Assembly (NCBI RefSeq): GCF_041224425.1
Contig: NZ_JBGFGL010000067.1
Coordinates: forward strand, 1 to 64,000
Direction: 5' to 3'
Length of the DNA stretch: 64,000 nucleotides
From: Psychroserpens sp041224425
GTDB lineage: Bacteria; Bacteroidota; Bacteroidia; Flavobacteriales; Flavobacteriaceae
Positions within the stretch are counted from its first letter, which is position 1. The number at the start of each line of letters is the position of its first letter. Positions 55,601 through 63,736 of the stretch are shown here, in pieces. A model generated the notes under the pieces. That model saw only the letters and a list, made by a program, of their open reading frames with translations. It had not been told where the DNA came from and did no database searches. The position numbers were made by a program, and so were the translations under genes.

Positions 55601-58600
55601 ACTAGCTAATATTTCAGCAGACACTTTATCGCCTTTCGGACCTTTGATAACAAAACTCCAGGTTTCATCAGAACCTGGTTGTAACTTATCTCTAAAAGTT
55701 TTGGTTTCAATCTGCAACTCGCTTTTTGGATATGGTACATTAATACTCATCGTACTACTTTGAAATGAGTTGAATGCTGAAAAGCTGTAATGAACTGCAA
55801 ATCCGCCTACATCATCACTTTTTACAGGTATAGAGATGGATTTTTTGTTATTGTTAAGTTGAATGAGATACGTATTGGTAATCGATCTATTTTTTTCAAT
55901 GCTAAGTGTGACTGTAAGGTCTTCTGCTGAAGAACCTAGGGTTAATTCAACATTGTCGCCAATATTATATTGCGCTTTGTCGGTATGTATGCTGAACAAT
56001 TCTTGATCGGCAAGCGTGTCATCTTTCGGACTAAAAATGGTGGTTCTTGCTTCTTCTTTTATGGCTTGTCCGAATTTGTCCTTACTTTCCAAAACAATGA
56101 GGTATTTTCCAGAGGTCCATTTTTTTATGTTCCCAAGTTCTATTTCTTTGGACATTTCAGTGTTGAATGATTTTTCCAAAACCAATTCGCCTTTATCCCA
56201 ATACATTGAATTATTTTCATTCTTGTAGGAATCATGAGGAAACTTGGAGGTAAACTCTTCAAAAGGAATCACTTGATAATCTGGAGCGTTCCATGTGCGC
56301 TTTCTCAAAACACGGTTTGGAGCTTTAAGTTTATAAACTTTTATACTGCCTTCAGCAGGAACAAATTCCCCATTTAAGTTTTTGGTGTCAATAGAAATAC
56401 TGTTGTCTTTTAGACTTTTATCCAATTGATTTTCTACTGTGATATTGGCAAGAAGCGAATGATAGCCAACATTGATAGTCGTTGTTGCACTTCGAGTTTC
56501 ACCATTGATATCTGTGACATCAGCAGTGACTTCATATTGAAAAATAGGCAGTGAAGACGTATTGGTACTTTGATCTGGAATAGCTTTAAAAACAATATCA
56601 AATTCACCTTCGTCATTGGTTGTGGTTTCACCATGAGTGATTTCCTGTGGTTCACTTTGAAACCAAGGTCTGTACCAATAATACCAACGAGGATACTGAA
56701 CATTTCTGACCACGCGATAAACCACTTTGGCATCTGTTATGGTGCTTCCAGCATAAGCTAAAGCCTTTCCTTTTGCGGTTACCGAATCATTTACTTTATA
56801 AGTTTCAGTGATAGGATCAAATTGGGTTTCAAACTTCGGACGCTTGTATTCCTCTACAGAAAAATAATGGCGCTCTTTAATGATTCCAGCACTTGAATAG
56901 ATTTCAATATGGTACTCACCATTCAATCCCGTATTTGGTAAGATAAATTCTCCAGCTACAGAGCCATAATCGTTGGAATTCAATTCTAACTCTGCTACTT
57001 TTTCTCTATTTACGTTGTAAAGCGTTGCAGATATAAATTCGTCAACAAGTGGTTTTGATGTACCTTTTTCACTTTCAAGTATGATGGATTTAAAGTAAAC
57101 TGTTTGACCTGGTCTGTAAATACTCCTATCGGTAAATACAAAAGCATTGTAATTGGTTTTGTTGTGGTTGTCATCATAGATATAACTGTAAAATCCGAAG
57201 AAGTAGGCTGTTTGTTTTTCTTTTGAAAGATCGATATTGATGTTAAAGTAGCCTCTATCTTTTCGTTTTAACCGAACGATGCCATTAGAATCGGAAATTA
57301 ACTGCTTAGTGTCGCGCCTTTTGTTGTTGGATTGGAACTCAAGATTCACGGAAACACTTTTTATAGGATTTCCATTAGTTCTATCGATGATTTGAAAAAC
57401 TAGTTCGTCTTCCGTAGAGCGATCTACAATAGCAAAATCAGTGACTTGAATAGATTGTGTAGCAAAGGTTTTAGACTTGTTGTTGACTTTTGCTAAAATG
57501 ATGTAATGTCCATTTTCTAACTTTGGAACAATAATCTCGGTACTGTGTTTTTGATAATCATGCTCATTTTTTAAATCTGAGGTCCAACTTTTAGACAGGC
57601 TTTTTCCTTTGAGAAAGCTTAATTTTTCCTCTTCCTTGTAAAGTTTGTTAAATGACGCTATCTGCGACTTTGAGATTTTATAGATTTCAAAATCTAACCG
57701 ATTTATATTACTATAGTTTACCAGTATTTTTGAAAAAGATTGGGTCGGAATGACCGTTTCAGCAGTTAATCCGAGCGTGCTGATCAATAGTTGCGATTTT
57801 AAGGCTTCGCACTTTTGGGAAGCTCTACTTTTAGGAAAACGATCAATGACTGAGTTACAAAGATCTAGAGCGTTTTTTAATTGCCACTGAACATCAGGAT
57901 TGGTTTTTGGGTGGTATTTAAGTCCGCGTTGTCTCCAAAGTGATGCTAATTCATAATCGTAAAGACCAGACGCTTCATTAGAGTTCCATTTTTCACTGGA
58001 GTCTTTAAGAGATTGTTCGTAAAAGGTTTCTTTATTTTCAAAAGTGGCATGTTCCAAAACAAATTGAAGTCGGTCAATATCTACATCAACTAAAGCAGCT
58101 GTTTTTTTTGATTTGTTATGAAATTGAATCAAATCCTGATAAATTTTCAATGCTTGTAGCTGAAGTGAAGTTGTATCTTTTGAAGCCAATTCAACTTCAG
58201 CAAAATGTTGCGAAGAACCTAATAATTTAGGGTCGTCAATTTCAAAAGCATAAGCAGGTTTGGAAATACTATTTTCAGTCGTTTTATAAAATTGAAGTGC
58301 ATTATGATTGAGTAAGTCAAATAATGTAGGACGTAGGGTTTTAGATCCTTCAGGTTCTACCAAAATGGCACTAAAATCTGATAGTTTTGTTTGTTGAAGA
58401 ATTAAGCCGTTTTGAAGTGAATGTTGAAAATGCTTTTGAACTTCTTCAAATAAGGTTTCTAAATCCCAGGTTCTAAAATCACTGTCAACTTTTGTATGGG
58501 TTTTACTTCGGTTATAAAACTGGTAGCGATGATTTTGAAAATACTGCCAATACATTGTAGCCAACATATTCTCAAGAATATTTTTTGTCGGACTCTCACT

Positions 58601-58885
58601 TTTGGAAATTGCAGCTTCAAAATCTTGAACGATTTTCAATTGGGCATCCTCTTCAAGAATCAAAATGTATTTGCTCTTATACAAAAGCGCTTTTATTTTC
58701 TGAGGCTTATTGTCATCCTTTTCAGCCTTTTTGGCAATAGACTCTACAACTTCCAAAGCAGATTTTGGTAAACCGTTAGCATCGTATTCGGCAACAGTTT
58801 TCCATAAGGTTTCATAAGAATTTGATTGTGCATTGCTAAAGTGAGCAGCACAAATGAGGATTAGGATACTGGTAAGGATTTTCAT
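52655..58885 (-). CDS. Alpha-2-macroglobulin family protein with embedded TonB-plug-like domain
   Basis: Very large (2076 residues) exported protein with a signal peptide ending SNAQ. An N-terminal helical region (about 20-380) precedes macroglobulin domains, including the MG2 signature DRSIYRPGQTVYFKS near 590. The A2M centre (LTKWKLQLLAHTK) lies near 1330. The thioester motif CNEQ (Cys1524) in YPYDCNEQTFSRYY is intact, so covalent trapping of proteases is possible. Between them, about residues 1183-1282, is a stretch typical of SusC/TonB receptor plugs: VLYIVDGVPL and ALYGNRGAGGVIVVTTKEG. No C-terminal sorting domain or lipobox is visible. It may protect the cell envelope; the plug's role is unknown. 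Confidence 0.9.
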   Translation of the reverse strand: MKILTSILILICAAHFSNAQSNSYETLWKTVAEYDANGLPKSALEVVESIAKKAEKDDNKPQKIKALLYKSKYILILEEDAQLKIVQDFEAAISKSESPTKNILENMLATMYWQYFQNHRYQFYNRSKTHTKVDSDFRTWDLETLFEEVQKHFQHSLQNGLILQQTKLSDFSAILVEPEGSKTLRPTLFDLLNHNALQFYKTTENSISKPAYAFEIDDPKLLGSSQHFAEVELASKDTTSLQLQALKIYQDLIQFHNKSKKTAALVDVDIDRLQFVLEHATFENKETFYEQSLKDSSEKWNSNEASGLYDYELASLWRQRGLKYHPKTNPDVQWQLKNALDLCNSVIDRFPKSRASQKCEALKSQLLISTLGLTAETVIPTQSFSKILVNYSNINRLDFEIYKISKSQIASFNKLYKEEEKLSFLKGKSLSKSWTSDLKNEHDYQKHSTEIIVPKLENGHYIILAKVNNKSKTFATQSIQVTDFAIVDRSTEDELVFQIIDRTNGNPIKSVSVNLEFQSNNKRRDTKQLISDSNGIVRLKRKDRGYFNINIDLSKEKQTAYFFGFYSYIYDDNHNKTNYNAFVFTDRSIYRPGQTVYFKSIILESEKGTSKPLVDEFISATLYNVNREKVAELELNSNDYGSVAGEFILPNTGLNGEYHIEIYSSAGIIKERHYFSVEEYKRPKFETQFDPITETYKVNDSVTAKGKALAYAGSTITDAKVVYRVVRNVQYPRWYYWYRPWFQSEPQEITHGETTTNDEGEFDIVFKAIPDQSTNTSSLPIFQYEVTADVTDINGETRSATTTINVGYHSLLANITVENQLDKSLKDNSISIDTKNLNGEFVPAEGSIKVYKLKAPNRVLRKRTWNAPDYQVIPFEEFTSKFPHDSYKNENNSMYWDKGELVLEKSFNTEMSKEIELGNIKKWTSGKYLIVLESKDKFGQAIKEEARTTIFSPKDDTLADQELFSIHTDKAQYNIGDNVELTLGSSAEDLTVTLSIEKNRSITNTYLIQLNNNKKSISIPVKSDDVGGFAVHYSFSAFNSFQSSTMSINVPYPKSELQIETKTFRDKLQPGSDETWSFVIKGPKGDKVSAEILASMYDLSLDQFKPHQWSFNPIHKPHYYARFGVNANRSFGVRGFNVSNRDYVNHRFPIQTYDQLNWFGFNFGDIYRNRLSSGLYLVEESEVIEEISVSDVPNASLDQVISGKAAGFDSDDSTVILRGRNSVIGDESVLYIVDGVPLNEANFKKINESDIKSISVLKSDEAKALYGNRGAGGVIVVTTKEGFKSQLNIKIRKNLQETAFFFPQLQTDEEGHVSFNFTSPEALTKWKLQLLAHTKTMESHISTLESVTQKELMVAPNVPRFLRHGDSITISSKIVNLTDQVLNGIAVLQCNTAADKGQSINSRIQNKNIRREFSIPAKGNTSVSWSMAIPEDLNLIEMNFTAQAGNFSDGEQHTVPILSNRMLVTETLPMWIKGNETRTFTLDKLKNVSSSTLKHHKLTLEMTSNPAWYAVQALPYLMEYPYDCNEQTFSRYYANALASHIANSNPKIQEVFNQWKNADALLSNLEKNEDLKSIIIQETPWLRDAQSESEQKKRIGLLFDLNKMSYELESAKRKLKANQLNNGAWPWFKDGWANRNITQHIIVGFLHLNQLKAIEDVSKDPMVKNALSYLDAEFIKEYDNLKKYNNDVDLSKDHLSNSQLQYLYLRSFIPEVKVSKKVSDIMNYYHGQIKNHWMNKSLYSKGLMTLISYRNKDHATAKKILKSLKENSITSEELGMYWKANTSSWYWYQAPIETQALLIEAFSEAGETLDPTSENKKTVDNLKIWLLKHKQTNQWKSTKATSEAVYALLLQGSDWLSVSEMVDVIVGGTEISPSQLKDVKLEAGTGYYKTSWSGEEITPAMASVELNKRDEGIAWGSLYWQYFEDLDKITSAETPLKLRKKLFKKTNTDFGEEITEISEGSNLQIGDLVRVRIELRSDRDMEFIHMKDMRASGLEPINVLSQYKWQDGLGYYESTKDASTNFFFDYLPKGIYIFEYDLRVTNAGEMSNGITTIQSMYAPEFSSHSEGVRISVSSEE

Positions 58886-59092
58886 GAATTTGATTTTAAT
58901 TCTTATGTAATTTACACTGAAAAAAGCATCTTAAAAAAACAAAACGAGCTAATGTGACGTTTGAATTAGTGAAGGTATTAATTTTAGTTGTAAACCCATT
59001 ATCTTTGTAAACCTGAAATCAAAAACAATACCAAGAATCCAGTAGTCTTTTTAATACGTATAAATATTAAGTAAAGAAAGTTGAGTTAGCTT

Positions 59093-60058
59093 ATGAAGAA
59101 GTATCCATTTTTAATTTGTGTGTTTTTAATAGTGTTCAATGGCTATGGCCAATCTGAAACACTTAAAGGTGCCAAACAGTTAATGGAAGCAAAGAAATTC
59201 CAAGCTGCTGAATCTTTATTGGAAAGCTATGTTGAACAACAGCCCAATGATATTGAAGGCATTGAACTCTTGGGTGATGCCTATGGTCAACAAAAAAAAT
59301 GGGATGATGCCATTGATGTCTATGAAAAGCTTACTGAAATAAAACCTAATAACGCAAATTACCATTATAAATATGGTGGTGCTTTGGGTATGAAAGCACT
59401 AAGTGTTAGTAAGATTAGAGCGGCAACCTTTATAGGTGATGTCAAAAATGCTTTTTTGAAAGCTGCTGAACTTGATCCAAAACATATCAATACACGTTGG
59501 GCATTAGTTGAGTTGTATATGCAATTACCAGGAATTATTGGAGGAAGCAAAAGTAAATCACTTAAATATGCTGAGGAGCTAGAAGCTTTATCTGAAGTTG
59601 ATGGATATCTAGCTAAGGGTTATATCTATGAGTATGATGATGAACCCGAATTGGCTGAAGCCTATTATTTGAAAGCTATTAAAGTTGGAGGATCGTTGAC
59701 CTGCTATGATAAACTGACTCAGTTTTATGAAACCAATAAGCGACCTGAAGAAGCCATACAGAATATAGAAGCAGCGCATAAAAAGCATCAAAGAAACGCC
59801 TTGCACTACCAAATAGGTAAGGTGGCTGCCGAGTACAATACTGAATTGGATAAAGGTGAACACTGCTTGAAAGCTTATATCAAGAATCATTCAGCAGCAG
59901 ATGGTGTTCCAAAGGCTTGGGCTTATTATAGGTTAGCACAAATCCATAAGCACAAGAAGCAAAAGACCGAAGCTGTAGCTTACATCAACAAAGCCATAGA
60001 TGATTTACCTGACATTGAGGTATTTCATGAAGAGAAAACAGAAATCTTGAACCTGTAG
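59093..60058 (+). CDS. Tetratricopeptide-repeat protein, exported
   Basis: A 321-residue protein with a signal peptide ending GYGQ (about residue 20) and several TPR-like helix pairs, for example DIEGIELLGDAYGQQKKW and the following DDAIDVYEKLTEIKPNN at about residues 54-87, and again near the C-terminus (AWAYYRLAQIHKHKKQK). Probably a periplasmic scaffold; no specific partner is indicated. A TATCTTTG element at 59000-59007 lies upstream. Confidence 0.82.
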   Translation: MKKYPFLICVFLIVFNGYGQSETLKGAKQLMEAKKFQAAESLLESYVEQQPNDIEGIELLGDAYGQQKKWDDAIDVYEKLTEIKPNNANYHYKYGGALGMKALSVSKIRAATFIGDVKNAFLKAAELDPKHINTRWALVELYMQLPGIIGGSKSKSLKYAEELEALSEVDGYLAKGYIYEYDDEPELAEAYYLKAIKVGGSLTCYDKLTQFYETNKRPEEAIQNIEAAHKKHQRNALHYQIGKVAAEYNTELDKGEHCLKAYIKNHSAADGVPKAWAYYRLAQIHKHKKQKTEAVAYINKAIDDLPDIEVFHEEKTEILNL

Positions 60059-60105
60059 TATTTGGTTTATTTGAGTTCATTATCTTTGAATTGAATACGA
60101 CTAGA

Positions 60106-61056
60106 ATGGAGCTACAAACAAAACTTCAGCTAAAGCAGCAAGCACATAACCTTATAGATTACAATTCCAAGATTGTGCTCTTTGGATCTTGTTTTTCAGA
60201 ACATATAGCAGCTAAACTTGATTATTATAAATTTCAATATTTAAGTAATCCATTCGGAATTCTTTTTCACCCTTTAGCAATCGAACGTTTGGTACTTGAT
60301 GCTATAAATAAGAGACAATTTACTGAAGCAGATGTTTTCCTTTTAAATGAACAATGGCACTGTTTTGATGCGCATTCTCAATTTAGCAATCCTTCCAAAG
60401 AAGAATTGATTAAAAGCTTAAATGCGCAAATAGAGAAAACTTACAATCATCTGAAATCGGCTTCACACATTATTATTACTTTAGGTACAGCTTGGGCCTA
60501 TCGCTTTATTGAAAAGGATCAATTTGTTGCCAATTGTCATAAAGTACCACAAAAGCAATTTTTAAAAGAGTTGTTATCGGTAAGTGTGATAACCGAATCA
60601 TTAGAGGCAATTGTTAGTCAAGTCCGATCGATAAATCCCAAAGTCAATTTTATAGTTACCGTTTCTCCTGTACGACATCTAAAGGATGGTTTTGTGGAAA
60701 ACACCCAAAGCAAATCGCATTTAATCACTGCAATTCATAATGTTGTTGATGAACGTCAACGCAATTATTATTTTCCATCCTATGAAATTATGCTGGACGA
60801 ATTAAGGGATTATCGTTTTTATAAAGAGGATATGTTGCATCCCAATAGGTTGGCTATAGATTATATATGGCAATATTTTAAGAAGGTTTGGATTTCTGAT
60901 GAAGCTATTTCAACCCTCGAGGATGTCGAGTTTATACAAAAAGGACTTCAACATCGACCTTTTAACTCAAAATCTAATGCTCATCTAGCATTTCTTGAGC
61001 AGTTAGAAAATCGCAAATCCCTTATAAAATCTAGGTTTTCTCATATCGTATTTTAA
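60106..61056 (+). CDS. GSCFA-domain protein
   Basis: A 316-residue protein whose N-terminal KIVLFGSCFSEHIA gives the GSCFA family its name. Later motifs (NPFGILFHP; HIIITLGTAWAYR; FIVTVSPVRHL; HPNRLAIDYIW) match SGNH/GDSL-like hydrolase blocks, with Ser in GSCFS and a late Asp/His pair. The frame is open to a TTG at 60091, but ATG at 60106 begins as in related proteins, and a TATCTTTG box at 60081-60088 would start the transcript between the two. The true substrate is unknown. Confidence 0.87.
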   Translation: MELQTKLQLKQQAHNLIDYNSKIVLFGSCFSEHIAAKLDYYKFQYLSNPFGILFHPLAIERLVLDAINKRQFTEADVFLLNEQWHCFDAHSQFSNPSKEELIKSLNAQIEKTYNHLKSASHIIITLGTAWAYRFIEKDQFVANCHKVPQKQFLKELLSVSVITESLEAIVSQVRSINPKVNFIVTVSPVRHLKDGFVENTQSKSHLITAIHNVVDERQRNYYFPSYEIMLDELRDYRFYKEDMLHPNRLAIDYIWQYFKKVWISDEAISTLEDVEFIQKGLQHRPFNSKSNAHLAFLEQLENRKSLIKSRFSHIVF

Positions 61057-61136
61057 ATATACGTCATATGTCGTATTGATTGGCCTGTTGTTTTAAAGCA
61101 AATTTGTCTCAGTATTAACTCAAAAATTATTCAACA

Positions 61137-61664
61137 ATGAGACATTTTAAAAACTTTATGATGTTATTTATGGCATTAACATTAGTAACATTTACATCTT
61201 GTTCAAGCGATGATGATGGTGGTGATCCAGCGCAGACAGCAGCATCGCCAGGAACAATCACAGCAAAAGTTAATGGGACAACTGTAACGTCAGTTGAAAT
61301 AGCAACTTTTGCTACGTTAGCTAGCGGAAATTTGCAGATACAAGGCAATACTGGTGGAACATCAAGCAAGGCTTTTGTTATGAATATAGTTGGTTTTGAT
61401 GGCGAAGGAACCTATCCGCTAGGAGGAGGCGCAAACATTTTTAATGTTGCATCTTACACAACAACTGTTGTAGATCTTAATGATCCTACAAATCCAGAAG
61501 TTAGAATTTGGCAAGCGCCTTATGATGACACTCAAGTTGGTGAAATAAATATTTCAGAAGTGACGGAAACTAAAATCAAAGGAACTTTCAACTTTAGTGC
61601 TAAAAATGGGGATGATGATTCTATTAGAAACATAACAGAAGGGTCATTTAACATAGACTTCTAA
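61137..61664 (+). CDS. Surface-type lipoprotein, DUF6252-like
   Basis: A 175-residue exported lipoprotein with lipobox TFTSC (Cys at about 22). The cysteine is followed by SSDDDGG, an acidic stretch like the lipoprotein export signals that direct Bacteroidota lipoproteins to the cell surface. The mature part is beta-rich (ITAKVNGTTV; YPLGGG; IKGTFNFSAKN), as in small DUF6252-like proteins. Function unknown. The propeller protein follows after 2 bp. Confidence 0.75.
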   Translation: MRHFKNFMMLFMALTLVTFTSCSSDDDGGDPAQTAASPGTITAKVNGTTVTSVEIATFATLASGNLQIQGNTGGTSSKAFVMNIVGFDGEGTYPLGGGANIFNVASYTTTVVDLNDPTNPEVRIWQAPYDDTQVGEINISEVTETKIKGTFNFSAKNGDDDSIRNITEGSFNIDF

Positions 61665-61666
61665 TA

Positions 61667-63532
61667 ATGAAATCGCTATTAATTCAATCAAGCTTGGTGG
61701 TCGTTGCATTCCTTTGGAGTGCAACGTCGCTTCAAGCCCAAAAAGCAGAAGCTCCAGATCATAGTTACGATTTGGGAGCTAAGATCAATGAAATGACCAT
61801 TACAGAGGGAGGAACTGTTGTGGTTGCTACTAATGATGGTCTTGTTGGTATCAAACCAGGCCATGATGATTTACTTTTTAATTTCACCGATTACGGTCGT
61901 GTTAAGCCAGAAGAGTTGTTTTATGTGCCTCAAGCGCCTTATGTTATTATAGGACAAACAGGATTCGCTAACCTTTCAACAAAAAAAGCGGTTATCGATT
62001 ATTTGTCTGGTAAAAAATTATTCAGCACTGAGGATAACGGCTGGAAACAAGTATATACTTGTGACGTCATGATGCCACAAAATAAATTGGTGGTCAGCGG
62101 TCAACGAAGAGCCGATGAAAAATATGCCAGTGCAGTGGCTGTATACGATTTGTATACTGGAAATGAAGATTATAGATTTAACTTGGTGGAGCCAGGAAAA
62201 GTCACCATGAAAACCTTTATGGTGACTGGTCGACCACTATTACTTAAAGACAAGCTATTAATTCCAACCAGTCAAGGAATCTTGGCTAAAAGTAAGTCAG
62301 GAGAAACCGTCTGGGAAAATAAAGTGAAAAACGTCAACTGGATGACCAGTAACGATTCTGAAACAGATATTTATGCGTTTGCTAAAACGGCGAACCTAAA
62401 GAATACAAGAATCTATAAAATCAATTCAGATGGCAGTGAAGCTTGGCAAGATGAGCGAAAAGTTAAAGGAGGCGTGTCTAATTTTCAGATTTTACCTCAG
62501 GGACTAGCAGTAGTAAGTGATGTTGCTGGTGGCAGTGGCACATTTGCTGCTAAATCTGAATCTAAAATTACGATGTTCAGTGCATCAACTGGAGAGGACT
62601 TATGGGATAAGGCTCCAAAGACCAAAGGATATGTTCAGCATTTTTATATCATGGATGATGGTATTTTATTTGGAATTGGTTCTGGAGGGATCAATAAAAT
62701 CTCTTACGACGGAAACACCTTATTCAAAAAACCATTAAAAACTGGAGAAAATATCTTAACCATGGCAGAAACACCTCAAGGATTGATTTACATCACTTCT
62801 GAAGATGCAAATATAGTAGACTTAAACACTGGTGATCAAGTTTGGAACAAGCCGTTGAAATTTAAACGTGCAGATGCTGTAAGCTCAACTTATGATGCTA
62901 AAAATAAGCGTTACCTCATTAGTGCTGATGAAGAATTGTTTGCAATAGATGAAAATTCAGGAGAAGCATCAACTTTGGCTAAGTCAAAATTTGAAGGCAA
63001 AGAAAATCCAACTGGTGTTGAAATGCGAGATGGAGGTATTTTATTAACCTCAGATCAAAATATGATGCTATTGGATTGGAACGGTGAGACACAATGGCAT
63101 GAATACCATCGTGCACCAGGAAAAAGTGCATTTGGAGCTATCTTGGCTGGTGTTACTGCTGTAGCTGCTGCAACAACTTCTGCTGCTGCTTACAATGCGG
63201 CAAACCAAAACAGAAACCGATTGGGAGCTTACACGGCTAGAGGTCAGCGTTACGCAGATTTAGGCGAGGGAATGGCTTATGCAGCTGGTTCATCAATAGC
63301 TGAAATGTTGAAGCGATTTAAAGCAACATCGGCTACAAAAGACGCTCAATTTGTATTGACCAAGTTAGATGATGGTGTTGGTTTAGTGAAGCTAAACAAG
63401 GATGATGGTTCTGTAGAAAAAGAAATTGTTCTAAAGGATAAAAAACCTGAATATGAAGTAGATGAATTTGGTGGATACCTTTATTACAAGGCTAATAATT
63501 CAACAATTTATACCTACAATCTTAATAAGTAA
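61667..63532 (+). CDS. Exported PQQ/WD-like beta-propeller protein
   Basis: A 621-residue protein with a signal peptide ending LQAQ (about residue 25). It has repeated propeller-type blades with Trp/Asp motifs (GETVWENKVK, GEDLWDKAPK, GDQVWNKPLK), as in BamB or PQQ-dependent dehydrogenase propellers but without visible cofactor residues. An Ala-rich, helix-forming insertion lies at about residues 488-545, before the last blade. Coupled to the lipoprotein gene upstream, so the two may act together at the envelope (inference). Confidence 0.78.
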   Translation: MKSLLIQSSLVVVAFLWSATSLQAQKAEAPDHSYDLGAKINEMTITEGGTVVVATNDGLVGIKPGHDDLLFNFTDYGRVKPEELFYVPQAPYVIIGQTGFANLSTKKAVIDYLSGKKLFSTEDNGWKQVYTCDVMMPQNKLVVSGQRRADEKYASAVAVYDLYTGNEDYRFNLVEPGKVTMKTFMVTGRPLLLKDKLLIPTSQGILAKSKSGETVWENKVKNVNWMTSNDSETDIYAFAKTANLKNTRIYKINSDGSEAWQDERKVKGGVSNFQILPQGLAVVSDVAGGSGTFAAKSESKITMFSASTGEDLWDKAPKTKGYVQHFYIMDDGILFGIGSGGINKISYDGNTLFKKPLKTGENILTMAETPQGLIYITSEDANIVDLNTGDQVWNKPLKFKRADAVSSTYDAKNKRYLISADEELFAIDENSGEASTLAKSKFEGKENPTGVEMRDGGILLTSDQNMMLLDWNGETQWHEYHRAPGKSAFGAILAGVTAVAAATTSAAAYNAANQNRNRLGAYTARGQRYADLGEGMAYAAGSSIAEMLKRFKATSATKDAQFVLTKLDDGVGLVKLNKDDGSVEKEIVLKDKKPEYEVDEFGGYLYYKANNSTIYTYNLNK

Positions 63533-63551
63533 ATCTTGTTGTTGAGATTAT

Positions 63552-63592
63552 GATTGGGCGTAATTTTTGTAGGATTACGCTTAATCTTTTTT
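63552..63592 (+). terminator. Intrinsic terminator of the lipoprotein/propeller pair
   Basis: 13-bp stem between GATTGGGCGTAAT (63552-63564) and ATTACGCTTAATC (63574-63586), including two G-T pairs, followed by six T's. Confidence 0.85.
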
Positions 63593-63670
63593 AATTGCAA
63601 CTTATCGAAAAAAAATTAGGGCAATCTCATTATGTTTTATATTAGTAAAGCTATTAATCAATTTTTTAAG

Positions 63671-63726
63671 AAAGCATCAGTAAATTTAGTTGCCCCTAAA
63701 GGCATTTCAATTCTGATGCTTTTTTT
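63671..63726 (+). promoter_or_regulatory. Terminator-like hairpin in the leader of the truncated last gene
   Basis: AAAGCATCAG (63671-63680) pairs with CTGATGCTTT (63713-63722), running into T7. The 32-nt loop contains a second small stem TGCC/GGCA (63691-63704). It lies after a weak -7-like TATGTTTT (63631-63638) and ends about 10 bases before the ATG at 63737. It may be an attenuator or the end of a small RNA. Confidence 0.45.
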
Positions 63727-63736
63727 GTGTCCTAAA

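Noticed and set aside
60091..60105. TTG start for the GSCFA protein
   Set aside because: It lies at or before the predicted transcription start, and ATG at 60106 gives the usual family N-terminus.
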